Below, piece after piece: positions 47,772-55,527 of a DNA stretch of 64,000 nt. The notes under the pieces are model-generated. The model did not search any database. It was not told the origin of the DNA and worked only from the letters and a program-made list of their open reading frames with translations. Position 1 is the first letter of the stretch, and every line of letters starts with the position of its first letter. This DNA is from Rubrobacter_A sp965214435. GTDB taxonomy: Bacteria > Actinomycetota > Rubrobacteria > Rubrobacterales > Rubrobacteraceae. The position numbers and the translations under genes were made by a program. The stretch spans positions 558,001 to 622,000 of the forward strand of contig OZ243960.1 in assembly GCA_965214435.1 (NCBI GenBank), in the 5' to 3' direction.

Positions 47772-50504
47772 TTAGGCGGCGACCTTTACATTGAAGGTCA
47801 ACTCGTCCGCGCCTTCGGGGCGGTCCACTACTATCGTGTCGCCCTCGTCGAATCCGCCGCCGATGATCCGGCTGGAGAGCGGATTCTCGATGTAGCGTCG
47901 GATCGCCCTCGCGAGCGGCCGGCCGCCGAACTTCGGGTCGTAGCCGGTCTCGGCCAGAAACTCCTTCGCCGCCTGGGTGACCTCGACGGATACCTTCTGG
48001 CTCTCAAGGTGCTTGTTCAGCCGGTCGAGCATAATGTCCACGATGGAGAGCACGTTCTCCTTCGAGAGCGGCTGGAACACGATGGTCTCGTCCACCCGGT
48101 TCAGGAACTCCGGCCTGAAAGCCCGCTCCAGGGCTTCCCGCGCCCGCCGCTCGGTCTCCCGGAAGTCCACCCCGTCGCGCGCGGTAAACCCGAACTGCCG
48201 CTCGGATACCAGATGCTGGCTGCCGACGTTCGAGGTCATTATGACCACGGTGTTCTCGAAGTTGACCGTCCGGCCCTGGGCGTCCGTGAGGCGCCCGTCG
48301 TCCAGCACCTGGAGCAGGATGTTGAAGATGTCCGGGTGGGCCTTCTCGATCTCGTCGAGCAGTACCACGCTATACGGCCGCCGCCGCACAGCTTCGGTGA
48401 GCTGTCCGGCCTCTTCGTAGCCGACGTAGCCCGGAGGCGCGCCGACGAGCCGGCTGACCGTGTGCTTCTCCCCATACTCGGACATGTCGATCCTGACCAG
48501 CGCATCCTCCTCGCCGAAGAGGTACTCGGCCAGAGTCCGGGCAAGCTCGGTCTTCCCGACACCCGTAGGCCCAAGGAAGATAAAGCTGCCGACCGGACGC
48601 CGCGGGTCCTTTATGCCGGCCCTGGCGCGCCGGATGGCCTCGGCGACCGCGGAGACCGCCGGGTCCTGCCCGACGACCCGCTCGTGCAGGACGCTTTCGA
48701 GGTTCATGAGGCGCTCGGCCTCTTCCTGGACGATGTTGGTCGCCGGTACGCCGGTCCACTCCTCCAGAATGCGGGCGATGTCCTCGCGGGTTACCTCTGG
48801 CGACTCGGTCTCCCGGCTTCCGGCCCAACCCTCCTGCTGGCGCTCGAGCTCGGTCCGAAGCTCCGAGATGCGGCGCTTTAATTCCCCGGCCTGCTCGTAG
48901 TTCTCGGCCCGGACGGCGTCGTCCTTCTCGTGCTCGAGGCCGGAGATTTCCTCTTCCATCCGCTTTACGTCTACTGGCGGTACGGTCGAGCGCAGCCTAA
49001 CTTCGGCGGCGGCCTCGTCCAGCAGGTCTATGGCCTTGTCCGGCAGGAAGCGGTCGGTTATGTAGCGGTCGGCGAGCTGGCCGGAGGCGGTTATAGCCTC
49101 GTCCGAGACCCGCACGCGGTGATGGGCCTCGTAGCGGTCGCGGAGGCCGAACAGTATCTGCACGGTCTCGTCCACGGTCGGCTCGTCTACCAGCACCGGC
49201 TGGAAGCGCCGCTCTAGCGCCGGGTCTTTCTCGACGTTCTTGCGGTACTCATCGAGCGTCGTAGCCCCAACTACCTGAAGCTCGCCGCGGGCGAGTGCGG
49301 GCTTGAGCATGTTCGAGGCGTTTACCGAGCCCTCGGCCCCGCCGGCGCCGACGATCTGGTGAAGCTCGTCGATAAACAGGATGATGTTGTTCTCCTCATC
49401 CTGAAGCTCCTTGAGCATCTGCTGCATCCGCTCTTCGAAGTCGCCCCGGAACCGGGTGCCCGCCACGAGCCCGCCGACGTCGAGCGCCAAGACACGCTTA
49501 TCCTTGAGGGTATCCGGTATGTCCTCGGAGATGACGCGCTGCGCCAATCCTTCGGCCACGGCGGTCTTGCCAACGCCGGCCTCCCCGATCAGTACCGGGT
49601 TGTTCTTTGTCCGGCGGGAGAGGATGCGGACCACGCGCGCTATCTCCTCGGCGCGCCCGATCACCGGGTCTAGCTCCCCGTTGCGGGCCATCTCCGTAAG
49701 GTCGCGGCTCACCTGATCCAGCGTCGGCGTCCGGCTCTGCTGGCCCTGCTGACCACCGGGGTAACTCCCGCCGCCACCGCCGCCGCCGGAGTTACCACCA
49801 CCGGGATAACCGCCACCGCCACCACCCGGGTAACCTCCGGGTCCGCCAGGGCCTACCTGTCCACCGCGCTGCTGCAAGAGACGGGCAATTTCCCGCCGCA
49901 AGGCGTCGGCGTCACCGGCCCCGTTCTGGGCCAGAATGCGGTACGCGTTGCCGTCGCCCTCGCCGAGCAGACCGAGTAACAGATGCTCGCTGCCGACCTT
50001 GCCCGCGCCCATCTGCCGGGCGGCGTTAAACGAGAGCTGCAAAGCCCGCTTGGCGCTCGGCGTAAAGGTGTAGAGCTGCTCGCCGGGGTCCCGGCGCGTC
50101 TCCCCGAAGCGCCGGCGCATCCCGTCGATGTTCGCGCCGGCGGACCGCAGAGCCTCGGTCGCTACGTTGTCACCTGCCACGATGCCCGCTAATAAATGGT
50201 CCGTGCCGATAGCCGCCGTCGGGGTCGTGCCCGCCGAAGACTCCCGCGAACGCATAACGGCCTCCTGAGCCTCACCCGAGAGCGCGTCGAACAAACTGCC
50301 GCCCCCGCCCTGGTTCTGCTGCTGTACGAGGTTCTGCAACATCTCAAACGGGTTCATACCACCGGCACCGCCAGTTCCACCACGGCCCATCATGCCGAGC
50401 TGGCGGGCGCACTGATTGCAGAGGTACAGCGTCGCCCGCTGATCCCCCTGCTGCTGAAAAACCTGTACGCTCGCCGGCCGGATACCACAATTTTCACAGA
50501 TCAT
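47772..50504 (-). CDS. ClpE/ClpC-type AAA+ unfoldase with zinc finger
   Basis: 910 residues from ATG 50504, ten bases after GGAGG; GTG 50513 is too close to it. N-terminal zinc finger with CENC and CNQC (residues 3-6 and 29-32), as in ClpE. Then two Clp-N repeats (about 70-205), a Gly/Pro-rich linker (about 215-252, encoded at 49740-49860), AAA-1 with GEAGVGKTAVAEGL, a short UVR-like middle domain (about 470-515), and AAA-2 with GPTGVGKTELARTL. A ClpP-loop-like FGF (in SERQFGFTARD) replaces the usual [LIV]G[FL]. Unfolds proteins for ClpP. The McsA-type fusion suggests heat or oxidative control; no CIRCE or HAIR box seen upstream. Confidence 0.9.
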   Translation of the reverse strand: MICENCGIRPASVQVFQQQGDQRATLYLCNQCARQLGMMGRGGTGGAGGMNPFEMLQNLVQQQNQGGGGSLFDALSGEAQEAVMRSRESSAGTTPTAAIGTDHLLAGIVAGDNVATEALRSAGANIDGMRRRFGETRRDPGEQLYTFTPSAKRALQLSFNAARQMGAGKVGSEHLLLGLLGEGDGNAYRILAQNGAGDADALRREIARLLQQRGGQVGPGGPGGYPGGGGGGYPGGGNSGGGGGGGSYPGGQQGQQSRTPTLDQVSRDLTEMARNGELDPVIGRAEEIARVVRILSRRTKNNPVLIGEAGVGKTAVAEGLAQRVISEDIPDTLKDKRVLALDVGGLVAGTRFRGDFEERMQQMLKELQDEENNIILFIDELHQIVGAGGAEGSVNASNMLKPALARGELQVVGATTLDEYRKNVEKDPALERRFQPVLVDEPTVDETVQILFGLRDRYEAHHRVRVSDEAITASGQLADRYITDRFLPDKAIDLLDEAAAEVRLRSTVPPVDVKRMEEEISGLEHEKDDAVRAENYEQAGELKRRISELRTELERQQEGWAGSRETESPEVTREDIARILEEWTGVPATNIVQEEAERLMNLESVLHERVVGQDPAVSAVAEAIRRARAGIKDPRRPVGSFIFLGPTGVGKTELARTLAEYLFGEEDALVRIDMSEYGEKHTVSRLVGAPPGYVGYEEAGQLTEAVRRRPYSVVLLDEIEKAHPDIFNILLQVLDDGRLTDAQGRTVNFENTVVIMTSNVGSQHLVSERQFGFTARDGVDFRETERRAREALERAFRPEFLNRVDETIVFQPLSKENVLSIVDIMLDRLNKHLESQKVSVEVTQAAKEFLAETGYDPKFGGRPLARAIRRYIENPLSSRIIGGGFDEGDTIVVDRPEGADELTFNVKVAA

Positions 50505-50708
50505 CCGTTCCACGCCTCCTGATATCTTTAAAAGCTTGTCGGGCTGTATTCCCCAAATACCGAATCTTTAGACAGTTTAAATCTAAGTGTGTCACGCTCA
50601 TATTTTATTACTCCGGGGCCAGAGATCAAGTCCAGCGGCGGCCGCCAGCGTCAGCGAGGATAATTTGTGGTAAGTAATCGGGAGATAATTACCAGGAGGT
50701 TTAAAGCA

Positions 50709-51389
50709 GTGGAAGAGCGCGGATTTGTAGGGTTAGAGGCCCGGACACCGGAAGGCGAGGAGTTGGGCCGCATCACGGAGGTCATAACCGATGAGGTTTC
50801 GGGGGAGGTAACGCACGTCTTGGTCGAGATGGACGAGGGCGAGTCGGAGGTGCCCATATCGGAGGTGTCCTTGGATCCGGAGGCGGACTTCGCCACCTTC
50901 CGGGCGGAGCCTTCGGACGCGGAGCCGGGAGACTACACCGGGGACGAGGTCGAGCCGCAAGGTTATGCCCCGTCAGAGTCCGGCGCCGAGGACCGGGCGC
51001 ACGAGGGGCAGTTCGTAGACACACCGACCGACCCGGCGGAGGCGGCGTCCCCGCTGGAAACCCAGGACGCCGAGTCCGGCCAGGCGAGCGGCTGGGAGGA
51101 CGAGGGCTCGAACACCCCGGAGTCCGGCTACCCGCGCAACGACGTGTACATAGACCCGGACACCGGGGAGGAGACCGGCGACGCTTTTATGGAGGACGAC
51201 GAGAGCCTCACGGGGGACGTGCGGGACCTTTTAGAAGACACCGAGCTTGAGGTTCGCTCCGAGAAGGAGGGCGTCGTGGAGCTAACGGGTTTCGCGGCCA
51301 CCCGGGAAGACCTCGACGAGTCGGTGACCGAAATAATGTCCCTCGACGGGGTGCTCGACGTGGATACCACGGACGTGGACCTCGGGTAA
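50709..51389 (+). CDS. PRC-barrel plus BON-domain protein
   Basis: 226 residues from GTG 50709, with AGGAGGT eight bases upstream; a GTG at 50667 has no such site. PRC-barrel about 1-65 (GFVGLEARTPEGEELGRITEV and EVPISEVSLDPEADF). An acidic, low-complexity linker (about 65-150, Glu/Asp/Ser/Pro/Gly). A BON domain ends the protein from about 160 (LTGDVRDLLEDTELEV, GVVELTGFAATREDLDESV). BON domains bind membranes; PRC barrels bind RNA or proteins. Divergent from Clp, possibly envelope stress related. Confidence 0.8.
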   Translation: MEERGFVGLEARTPEGEELGRITEVITDEVSGEVTHVLVEMDEGESEVPISEVSLDPEADFATFRAEPSDAEPGDYTGDEVEPQGYAPSESGAEDRAHEGQFVDTPTDPAEAASPLETQDAESGQASGWEDEGSNTPESGYPRNDVYIDPDTGEETGDAFMEDDESLTGDVRDLLEDTELEVRSEKEGVVELTGFAATREDLDESVTEIMSLDGVLDVDTTDVDLG

Positions 51390-51423
51390 AGCGGTTGTAA
51401 AAAGCAGAAGCGCAGATACTACA

Positions 51424-51457
51424 CCGCTAGCATCTAGGGCTGCAAACGCTCTAGCGG
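51424..51457. terminator. Weak hairpin after QueF
   Basis: CCGCTAG at 51424-51430 pairs with CTAGCGG at 51451-51457 around a 20-base loop. It lies just past the stops of QueF (minus, 51461) and the PRC-BON gene (plus, 51389). No T-run, so only a possible bidirectional terminator. Confidence 0.3.
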
Positions 51458-51460
51458 CAG

Positions 51461-51871
51461 CTAAAGGGCTCGTGAGCCGGCCGCCGGATGGTGGACAACC
51501 GTCCGGATCTTCAACCCTCCGCGGACCTGCTGCGTCAGGTCCACGGTCAACGCCTCCGGCTGGCACGCCGCTACGAGGTCCTTGAGCATCGTGGCGGCCA
51601 GGTCCTCGGCGAAGACTCCCTCGTCCCGGAAACCCCACAGGTAGAGCTTCATCGACTTCGACTCTATGAGCTTCGCGTCCGGTCGGTAACTCAGCTTCAG
51701 TTCGTAGAAGTCCGGCCCACCCGTGACCGGGCAGACCGCAGTAAGCTCGTCCGTCGAAAACTCCACCACCGCGTCCGTGTCCCCGTGACGCCACGGCACC
51801 GTGTCGAGTTGCTCCGCCCCTATCGGTCCTCGCGCGTCCCGGCCCAATACCTTCGTGTCTCTGCTCTGCAC
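51461..51871 (-). CDS. queF: NADPH-dependent 7-cyano-7-deazaguanine reductase
   Basis: 136 residues, ATG 51871. Type I QueF (unimodular): Cys nucleophile and Asp in LTAVCPVTGGPDFYEL (about 43-58), the NADPH-binding ESKSMKLYLWGFRDEGVFAE (about 70-89) and the ending LKIRTVVHH. It reduces preQ0 to preQ1, the committed step of queuosine synthesis, in the cytoplasm. No other queuosine gene is in the window. The upstream start lacks a strong ribosome site. Confidence 0.93.
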   Translation of the reverse strand: MQSRDTKVLGRDARGPIGAEQLDTVPWRHGDTDAVVEFSTDELTAVCPVTGGPDFYELKLSYRPDAKLIESKSMKLYLWGFRDEGVFAEDLAATMLKDLVAACQPEALTVDLTQQVRGGLKIRTVVHHPAAGSRAL

Positions 51872-52008
51872 CTGGCTCTCCTTTTGTAATGTATCTATAA
51901 ACCCGATACTACCTTACCGTCCATCTAGGGTCGTCCGGCTTTCCGCTATACTGGTGTAGATCAGATTATCTGGTGGCGCGTTAGGGACTCTCTAGACAAG
52001 GGGGATGC

Positions 52009-53136
52009 ATGTCAGGTGTTGCGAGCAGGGGTACTTTCTTCTATGCGGTGCTGCTAGCCGGCTTTCTTTGGATAGCCGCCGGGGCCGGGGTCGCCGACGC
52101 CCAGGAGGAGGCCGGTAACGAGGCGGCAATCTATCCGCTTCCCGGAGAAGAAGTTTTCCCGGAAGGCGTAGCCTACCAGCCAGAGACCGGAGATTTCTTT
52201 GTATCGAGCACCACGGACGGGACGATCTACCGCTCCAACGTCGCCCGTCCGGGGCAGGAGGCCGAAATCTTTCTCCCACCCGGCGGTGACGGACGCTCTA
52301 CCGCCGTCGGTCTCGCGGTCGACTCCGGCAGGTTGTTCGTGGCGGGCGGTCCCACGGGCCAGGGCTTTGTCTACGACGCCAGTAGCGGAGCACTGATCGA
52401 CAGTTTCTCCAACGGCAAGGATATGACGTTCGTAAACGACGTGACCGTCGCACCCGACGGCTCGGCGTACTTTACGGACTCGATGAGCCCGACGCTCTAT
52501 AGACTATTCCCAACCGCGGACGGCGGCTACGGCTTTGAGACGTTCCTGGAGTTTGAGGGCACGCCGGTACAGTATGGGGAAGGCTTTAATCTCAACGGCA
52601 TAGCCGCCACCCCCGATGGGCGGTACCTGATCTCCGTTCAGTCCAATACCGGCAAACTCTTCCGCATAGACCTTTCGACGCGTGAGGTCACCGAGATAGA
52701 CACCGGCGGCGCGGACCTTTCTAACGGCGACGGCATCCTGCTCGAAGGCCAGACCCTCTACGTGGTCCGCAACCAGCAAGAACTGGTAGTGCCGGTCAAC
52801 CTCTCTGCGGATTACGCCAGCGGCACGGTCGGCGAGCCTTTCACAAACTCATCCTTTAATTACCCGACCACCATCGCCGGCTACGACGGAAGCCTGCTCG
52901 CGGTCAACTCCCAGTTCGGCGCTCGGGAGAGCGGCGACCAGCCGGAGCTTCCGTTCACCGTCTCGGGCGTCCCGATACCCGCCAGCGCCGCCCCCGCAAC
53001 CGCTGGCACTGCCACCGGGACCACGATGCCCGAGACCGGCGGCATGAACCCGGCGGTGCTGCTCGTCCCGGTCGGCCTGCTCGCGGGACTCGCGCTATTG
53101 GTAGCGGGCTACGCGAGGCACCGGCGCCAAGCTTAG
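52009..53136 (+). CDS. Surface SMP-30/gluconolactonase-like beta-propeller with MPETGG tail
   Basis: 375 residues, ATG with AAGGGGGATG. Signal peptide 1-30 ending near ADAQE. Six-bladed propeller about 40-315 with PEGVAYQPETGDFFVSSTTD, NDVTVAPDGSAYFTDS (about 143-158) and NLNGIAATPDGRYLISVQ (about 196-213), the metal-site type strands of SMP-30 proteins. From residue 340: MPETGG, hydrophobic helix, RHRRQA, a near-canonical sortase signal. So an extracellular, cell-wall-bound lactonase-like protein. Co-directional with the MBL and glutaredoxin genes. Confidence 0.85.
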   Translation: MSGVASRGTFFYAVLLAGFLWIAAGAGVADAQEEAGNEAAIYPLPGEEVFPEGVAYQPETGDFFVSSTTDGTIYRSNVARPGQEAEIFLPPGGDGRSTAVGLAVDSGRLFVAGGPTGQGFVYDASSGALIDSFSNGKDMTFVNDVTVAPDGSAYFTDSMSPTLYRLFPTADGGYGFETFLEFEGTPVQYGEGFNLNGIAATPDGRYLISVQSNTGKLFRIDLSTREVTEIDTGGADLSNGDGILLEGQTLYVVRNQQELVVPVNLSADYASGTVGEPFTNSSFNYPTTIAGYDGSLLAVNSQFGARESGDQPELPFTVSGVPIPASAAPATAGTATGTTMPETGGMNPAVLLVPVGLLAGLALLVAGYARHRRQA

Positions 53137-53148
53137 GGGTGTAGGCGG

Positions 53149-53910
53149 ATGACGGTCGGAAAAAGTAACCAGCAGACCGACAGCTCGCAGGTCCTAGCCG
53201 GTTTCGAACCAGGGTATCTCTTCCAGCAGTTCCGGGTGGCGCGCGGGTGTCTCGGTTACATCGTCGCCGACCACGAAACCCGGCTCGCGGCGCTCGTAGA
53301 CCCGGAAATAGAGATGCTGGACCAAATGCTCGACTACGTCTTCAAGCACGGTCTCAAACCGGCATACGTTATCGACACCCACACCCACGCTGACCACATC
53401 TCCGGCGTCCGGGAGATAAAGAAGAAGACCGTGGCCCGGGTGGTGATGCACGAGAAAGCCCCGTCGAGCCTCGTGGACATCCGGGTCGAAGACGGCGACC
53501 GGCTCTACCTCGGCGAGCTGCCGCTGAAGTTCCTGTACACTCCGGGGCACGCCAAGGACCTCGTGAGCGTCGTCTTGCCGGGCGGTTCCGGCGAGCCTGG
53601 AAGAATACTCAGTGCGGACGCGCTCCTGATCGGCTCTTGCGGCCGGACGGACCTCCTTAACGGCAACGCCGTCCGGCAGTACCACACGCTCTACCACACC
53701 TACAATAGCCTGCCGGACGACCTGATCGTGTACCCCGGCCACGACTACAAGGGCCGCGAGTGCTCCACCCTGGGAGAAGAGAAGCGGAACAACGGGAAGA
53801 TGAACTACGCCTCGGAGGAAGAGTTCGTGGCGTACATGGAAGGGGAGAACCCCGGACGCCTCTCCCCCGTCTACCAGTTAGCCGAGTCTCTGAAAGCGAA
53901 CATGGAGTAG
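53149..53910 (+). CDS. MBL-fold hydrolase, persulfide-dioxygenase-like
   Basis: 253 residues, ATG 53149, 12 bp after the propeller gene. Metallo-beta-lactamase fold: THTHADHISG (about 81-90) is the metal-binding HxHxDH motif, VMHEKAPSS and YTPGHAKDLVSVVLPG (about 128-143) supply another His, LSADALLIGSCGRTDLL (about 149-165) the bridging Asp and YPGHDYKG (about 198-205) the last His. The short insert and SCGRTD loop match persulfide dioxygenase (ETHE1) and glyoxalase II-like members. Followed five bases later by a glutaredoxin gene, hinting at glutathione or bacillithiol-like persulfide chemistry. Confidence 0.85.
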   Translation: MTVGKSNQQTDSSQVLAGFEPGYLFQQFRVARGCLGYIVADHETRLAALVDPEIEMLDQMLDYVFKHGLKPAYVIDTHTHADHISGVREIKKKTVARVVMHEKAPSSLVDIRVEDGDRLYLGELPLKFLYTPGHAKDLVSVVLPGGSGEPGRILSADALLIGSCGRTDLLNGNAVRQYHTLYHTYNSLPDDLIVYPGHDYKGRECSTLGEEKRNNGKMNYASEEEFVAYMEGENPGRLSPVYQLAESLKANME

Positions 53911-53915
53911 GAGCG

Positions 53916-54155
53916 GTGAAAAAGGTAGTTCTGTTCAGCACCTCGACTTGCTCGCACTGCCGGCGGGCGAAGAAGTATCTAAAAGAGCATCGGGTCCCGT
54001 TCAAGGAAGTAAACCTGGAAAACGACGCGGAGGCGGCCCGGAACGTGCGGCGTAAGACCGGGCAGAGCGGAGTGCCGGTATTAAAGATCGGTGGCCGCTG
54101 GATCGTCGGGTTCGACAGGCCCGCTATCGAGCGCGAGCTGGCGAAAAGCGCGTAG
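53916..54155 (+). CDS. Glutaredoxin-like (NrdH/thiol-disulfide) protein
   Basis: 79 residues from GTG 53916, which follows the MBL stop by five bases; GGAGTAGGAG precedes it. Full glutaredoxin fold: CSHC redox motif at about 13-16, VPVLKIGGRWIVGFDRPAI near 53-71 with the cis-Pro segment SGVPVL. CSHC is intermediate between NrdH and Grx1. Reduces protein or small-thiol disulfides. Shares transcription with the MBL gene. A longer frame to 53760 merely overlaps the MBL gene. Confidence 0.9.
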   Translation: MKKVVLFSTSTCSHCRRAKKYLKEHRVPFKEVNLENDAEAARNVRRKTGQSGVPVLKIGGRWIVGFDRPAIERELAKSA

Positions 54156-54161
54156 AACGGT

Positions 54162-55448
54162 TTAGAACAAGCCGATGATCTGCTGTACGGCCAGCACGGC
54201 GAAGAGTAGCAGGGCGACTACGAGGCCGGTGTTCGAGACAAGGCCGTTGCGGTACTCACGCGGAACCCTTGCGGAGTTCATCAGCCAGAGCAGTGTGATC
54301 GCCAGGAACGGCAGGAACAGAGCGCCGAGGGCGGCGTAGGTTATTACCAGGAAGACCGGCTGGCCGAGAAACAGCAGGACCATTGGGGGGAAGGTGATCC
54401 AGGCGAGGAATCCCCGGAAGTACGGGCTCTTCTCCGAGAGGTAGCTTTCGGCTTCTTCGTCCGGTACCCGCTGAGTAGTACGGACAAAGTCGGCGAAGAG
54501 GTAGGCCGAACCGTTCCAGGCCCCGAGGATAGAGCTAGTGGTGGCGGACCAGAAGCCGATCAGGAACAGCCAGCCGGCCACGGTCCCGAAGCGTGCCGCC
54601 AGCGGGTCCGAGAGCGCCACGAGCCCGTCGCTGCCGCTGATGGTCGTGCCGGTCCCGAAAAGGAACTCCGACCCGATAATAAGCATGGCTACCATGAACA
54701 CGGCGGTCACGACGTAGCCGACGCCGAGGTCGGTGCGCATGGTGGGTATCCAGGACGAGCGCCGCCAGCCCCGCTCGCGCACCCAGTAAGGATAGGACGC
54801 CAGGGTGAAAGTACCGCTAACCCCGCCGATAATGCCTAAAGCGTAGATCAGGGAGCCCTCCGGTAAACTGGGCACAAAGCCGACGGCGAGTTCCCCGAGC
54901 CCCGGCGTCAGGAAGATTGCAAGCCCGACCACGCAGACGAACATCAGCCCGATAAACACCTCTATAACCCGCTCGAACAACCCGTACCGGCCCACGCCCA
55001 CGACGATAAAGCCCGCAACGCCGTGCAGGATAGCCCAGGCCCAGATCGGCAACACGCCGGGGAACAGCGCGTCCACCGCGAGCGCCGAAGCCGAGGTGAC
55101 CGCCGCGCCGAAGACGAATGTAACCAGGAACAGGTACACCACGAAGTACACACTCGCCCAGAGGCCCATAGAGCGCCAGCCCTCCAGGATGGTCCGGCCC
55201 GTCGCCATGTACCAGCGGCCCATCCCTTCGACCAGTCCGAATTTGATCACCGCGCCGAGCACTATCGCCCAGATGAAAGCCGTCCCGAACCGGGTCCCGG
55301 CTACGAGCGCCGAGATAAGGTCCCCAGCCCCGACCCCCGTGGCCGCCATCACCAGCCCCGGGCCTACGACCTTGAGCCGTCCCCCAAAAGACGCCGGAGC
55401 CGTCTCCTGCGCCGTCCCGCTCCTGGCACCCTCCGTAACCCCGGACAT
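54162..55448 (-). CDS. Nramp-family transporter homologue lacking metal motifs
   Basis: 428 residues from ATG 55448 (GGAGG upstream). About eleven helices. TM1 reads LVMAATGVGAGDLISALVAG, where canonical Nramp has DPGNW (metal ligands Asp and Asn). TM6, normally MPHN, reads GIIGGVSGTFTLASYPYWVR. Both halves therefore miss the residues that bind Mn2+ or Fe2+. It still has the VEGMGRWYMATGRTILEGW stretch after TM2. Could transport another substrate, as in the divergent Nramp-related clades. Convergent with the glutaredoxin gene. Confidence 0.8.
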   Translation of the reverse strand: MSGVTEGARSGTAQETAPASFGGRLKVVGPGLVMAATGVGAGDLISALVAGTRFGTAFIWAIVLGAVIKFGLVEGMGRWYMATGRTILEGWRSMGLWASVYFVVYLFLVTFVFGAAVTSASALAVDALFPGVLPIWAWAILHGVAGFIVVGVGRYGLFERVIEVFIGLMFVCVVGLAIFLTPGLGELAVGFVPSLPEGSLIYALGIIGGVSGTFTLASYPYWVRERGWRRSSWIPTMRTDLGVGYVVTAVFMVAMLIIGSEFLFGTGTTISGSDGLVALSDPLAARFGTVAGWLFLIGFWSATTSSILGAWNGSAYLFADFVRTTQRVPDEEAESYLSEKSPYFRGFLAWITFPPMVLLFLGQPVFLVITYAALGALFLPFLAITLLWLMNSARVPREYRNGLVSNTGLVVALLLFAVLAVQQIIGLF

Positions 55449-55527
55449 ACTCACTCCTCCAGACAGTAAGCTCCGCCCCCTCCTACCGGAGCATTACACA
55501 CTAACTCCCGCCTCTGGGCAACCGTGC

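Noticed and set aside
49740..49860. Glycine-codon-rich repetitive stretch
   Set aside because: Encodes the linker of the Clp unfoldase; no regular period.
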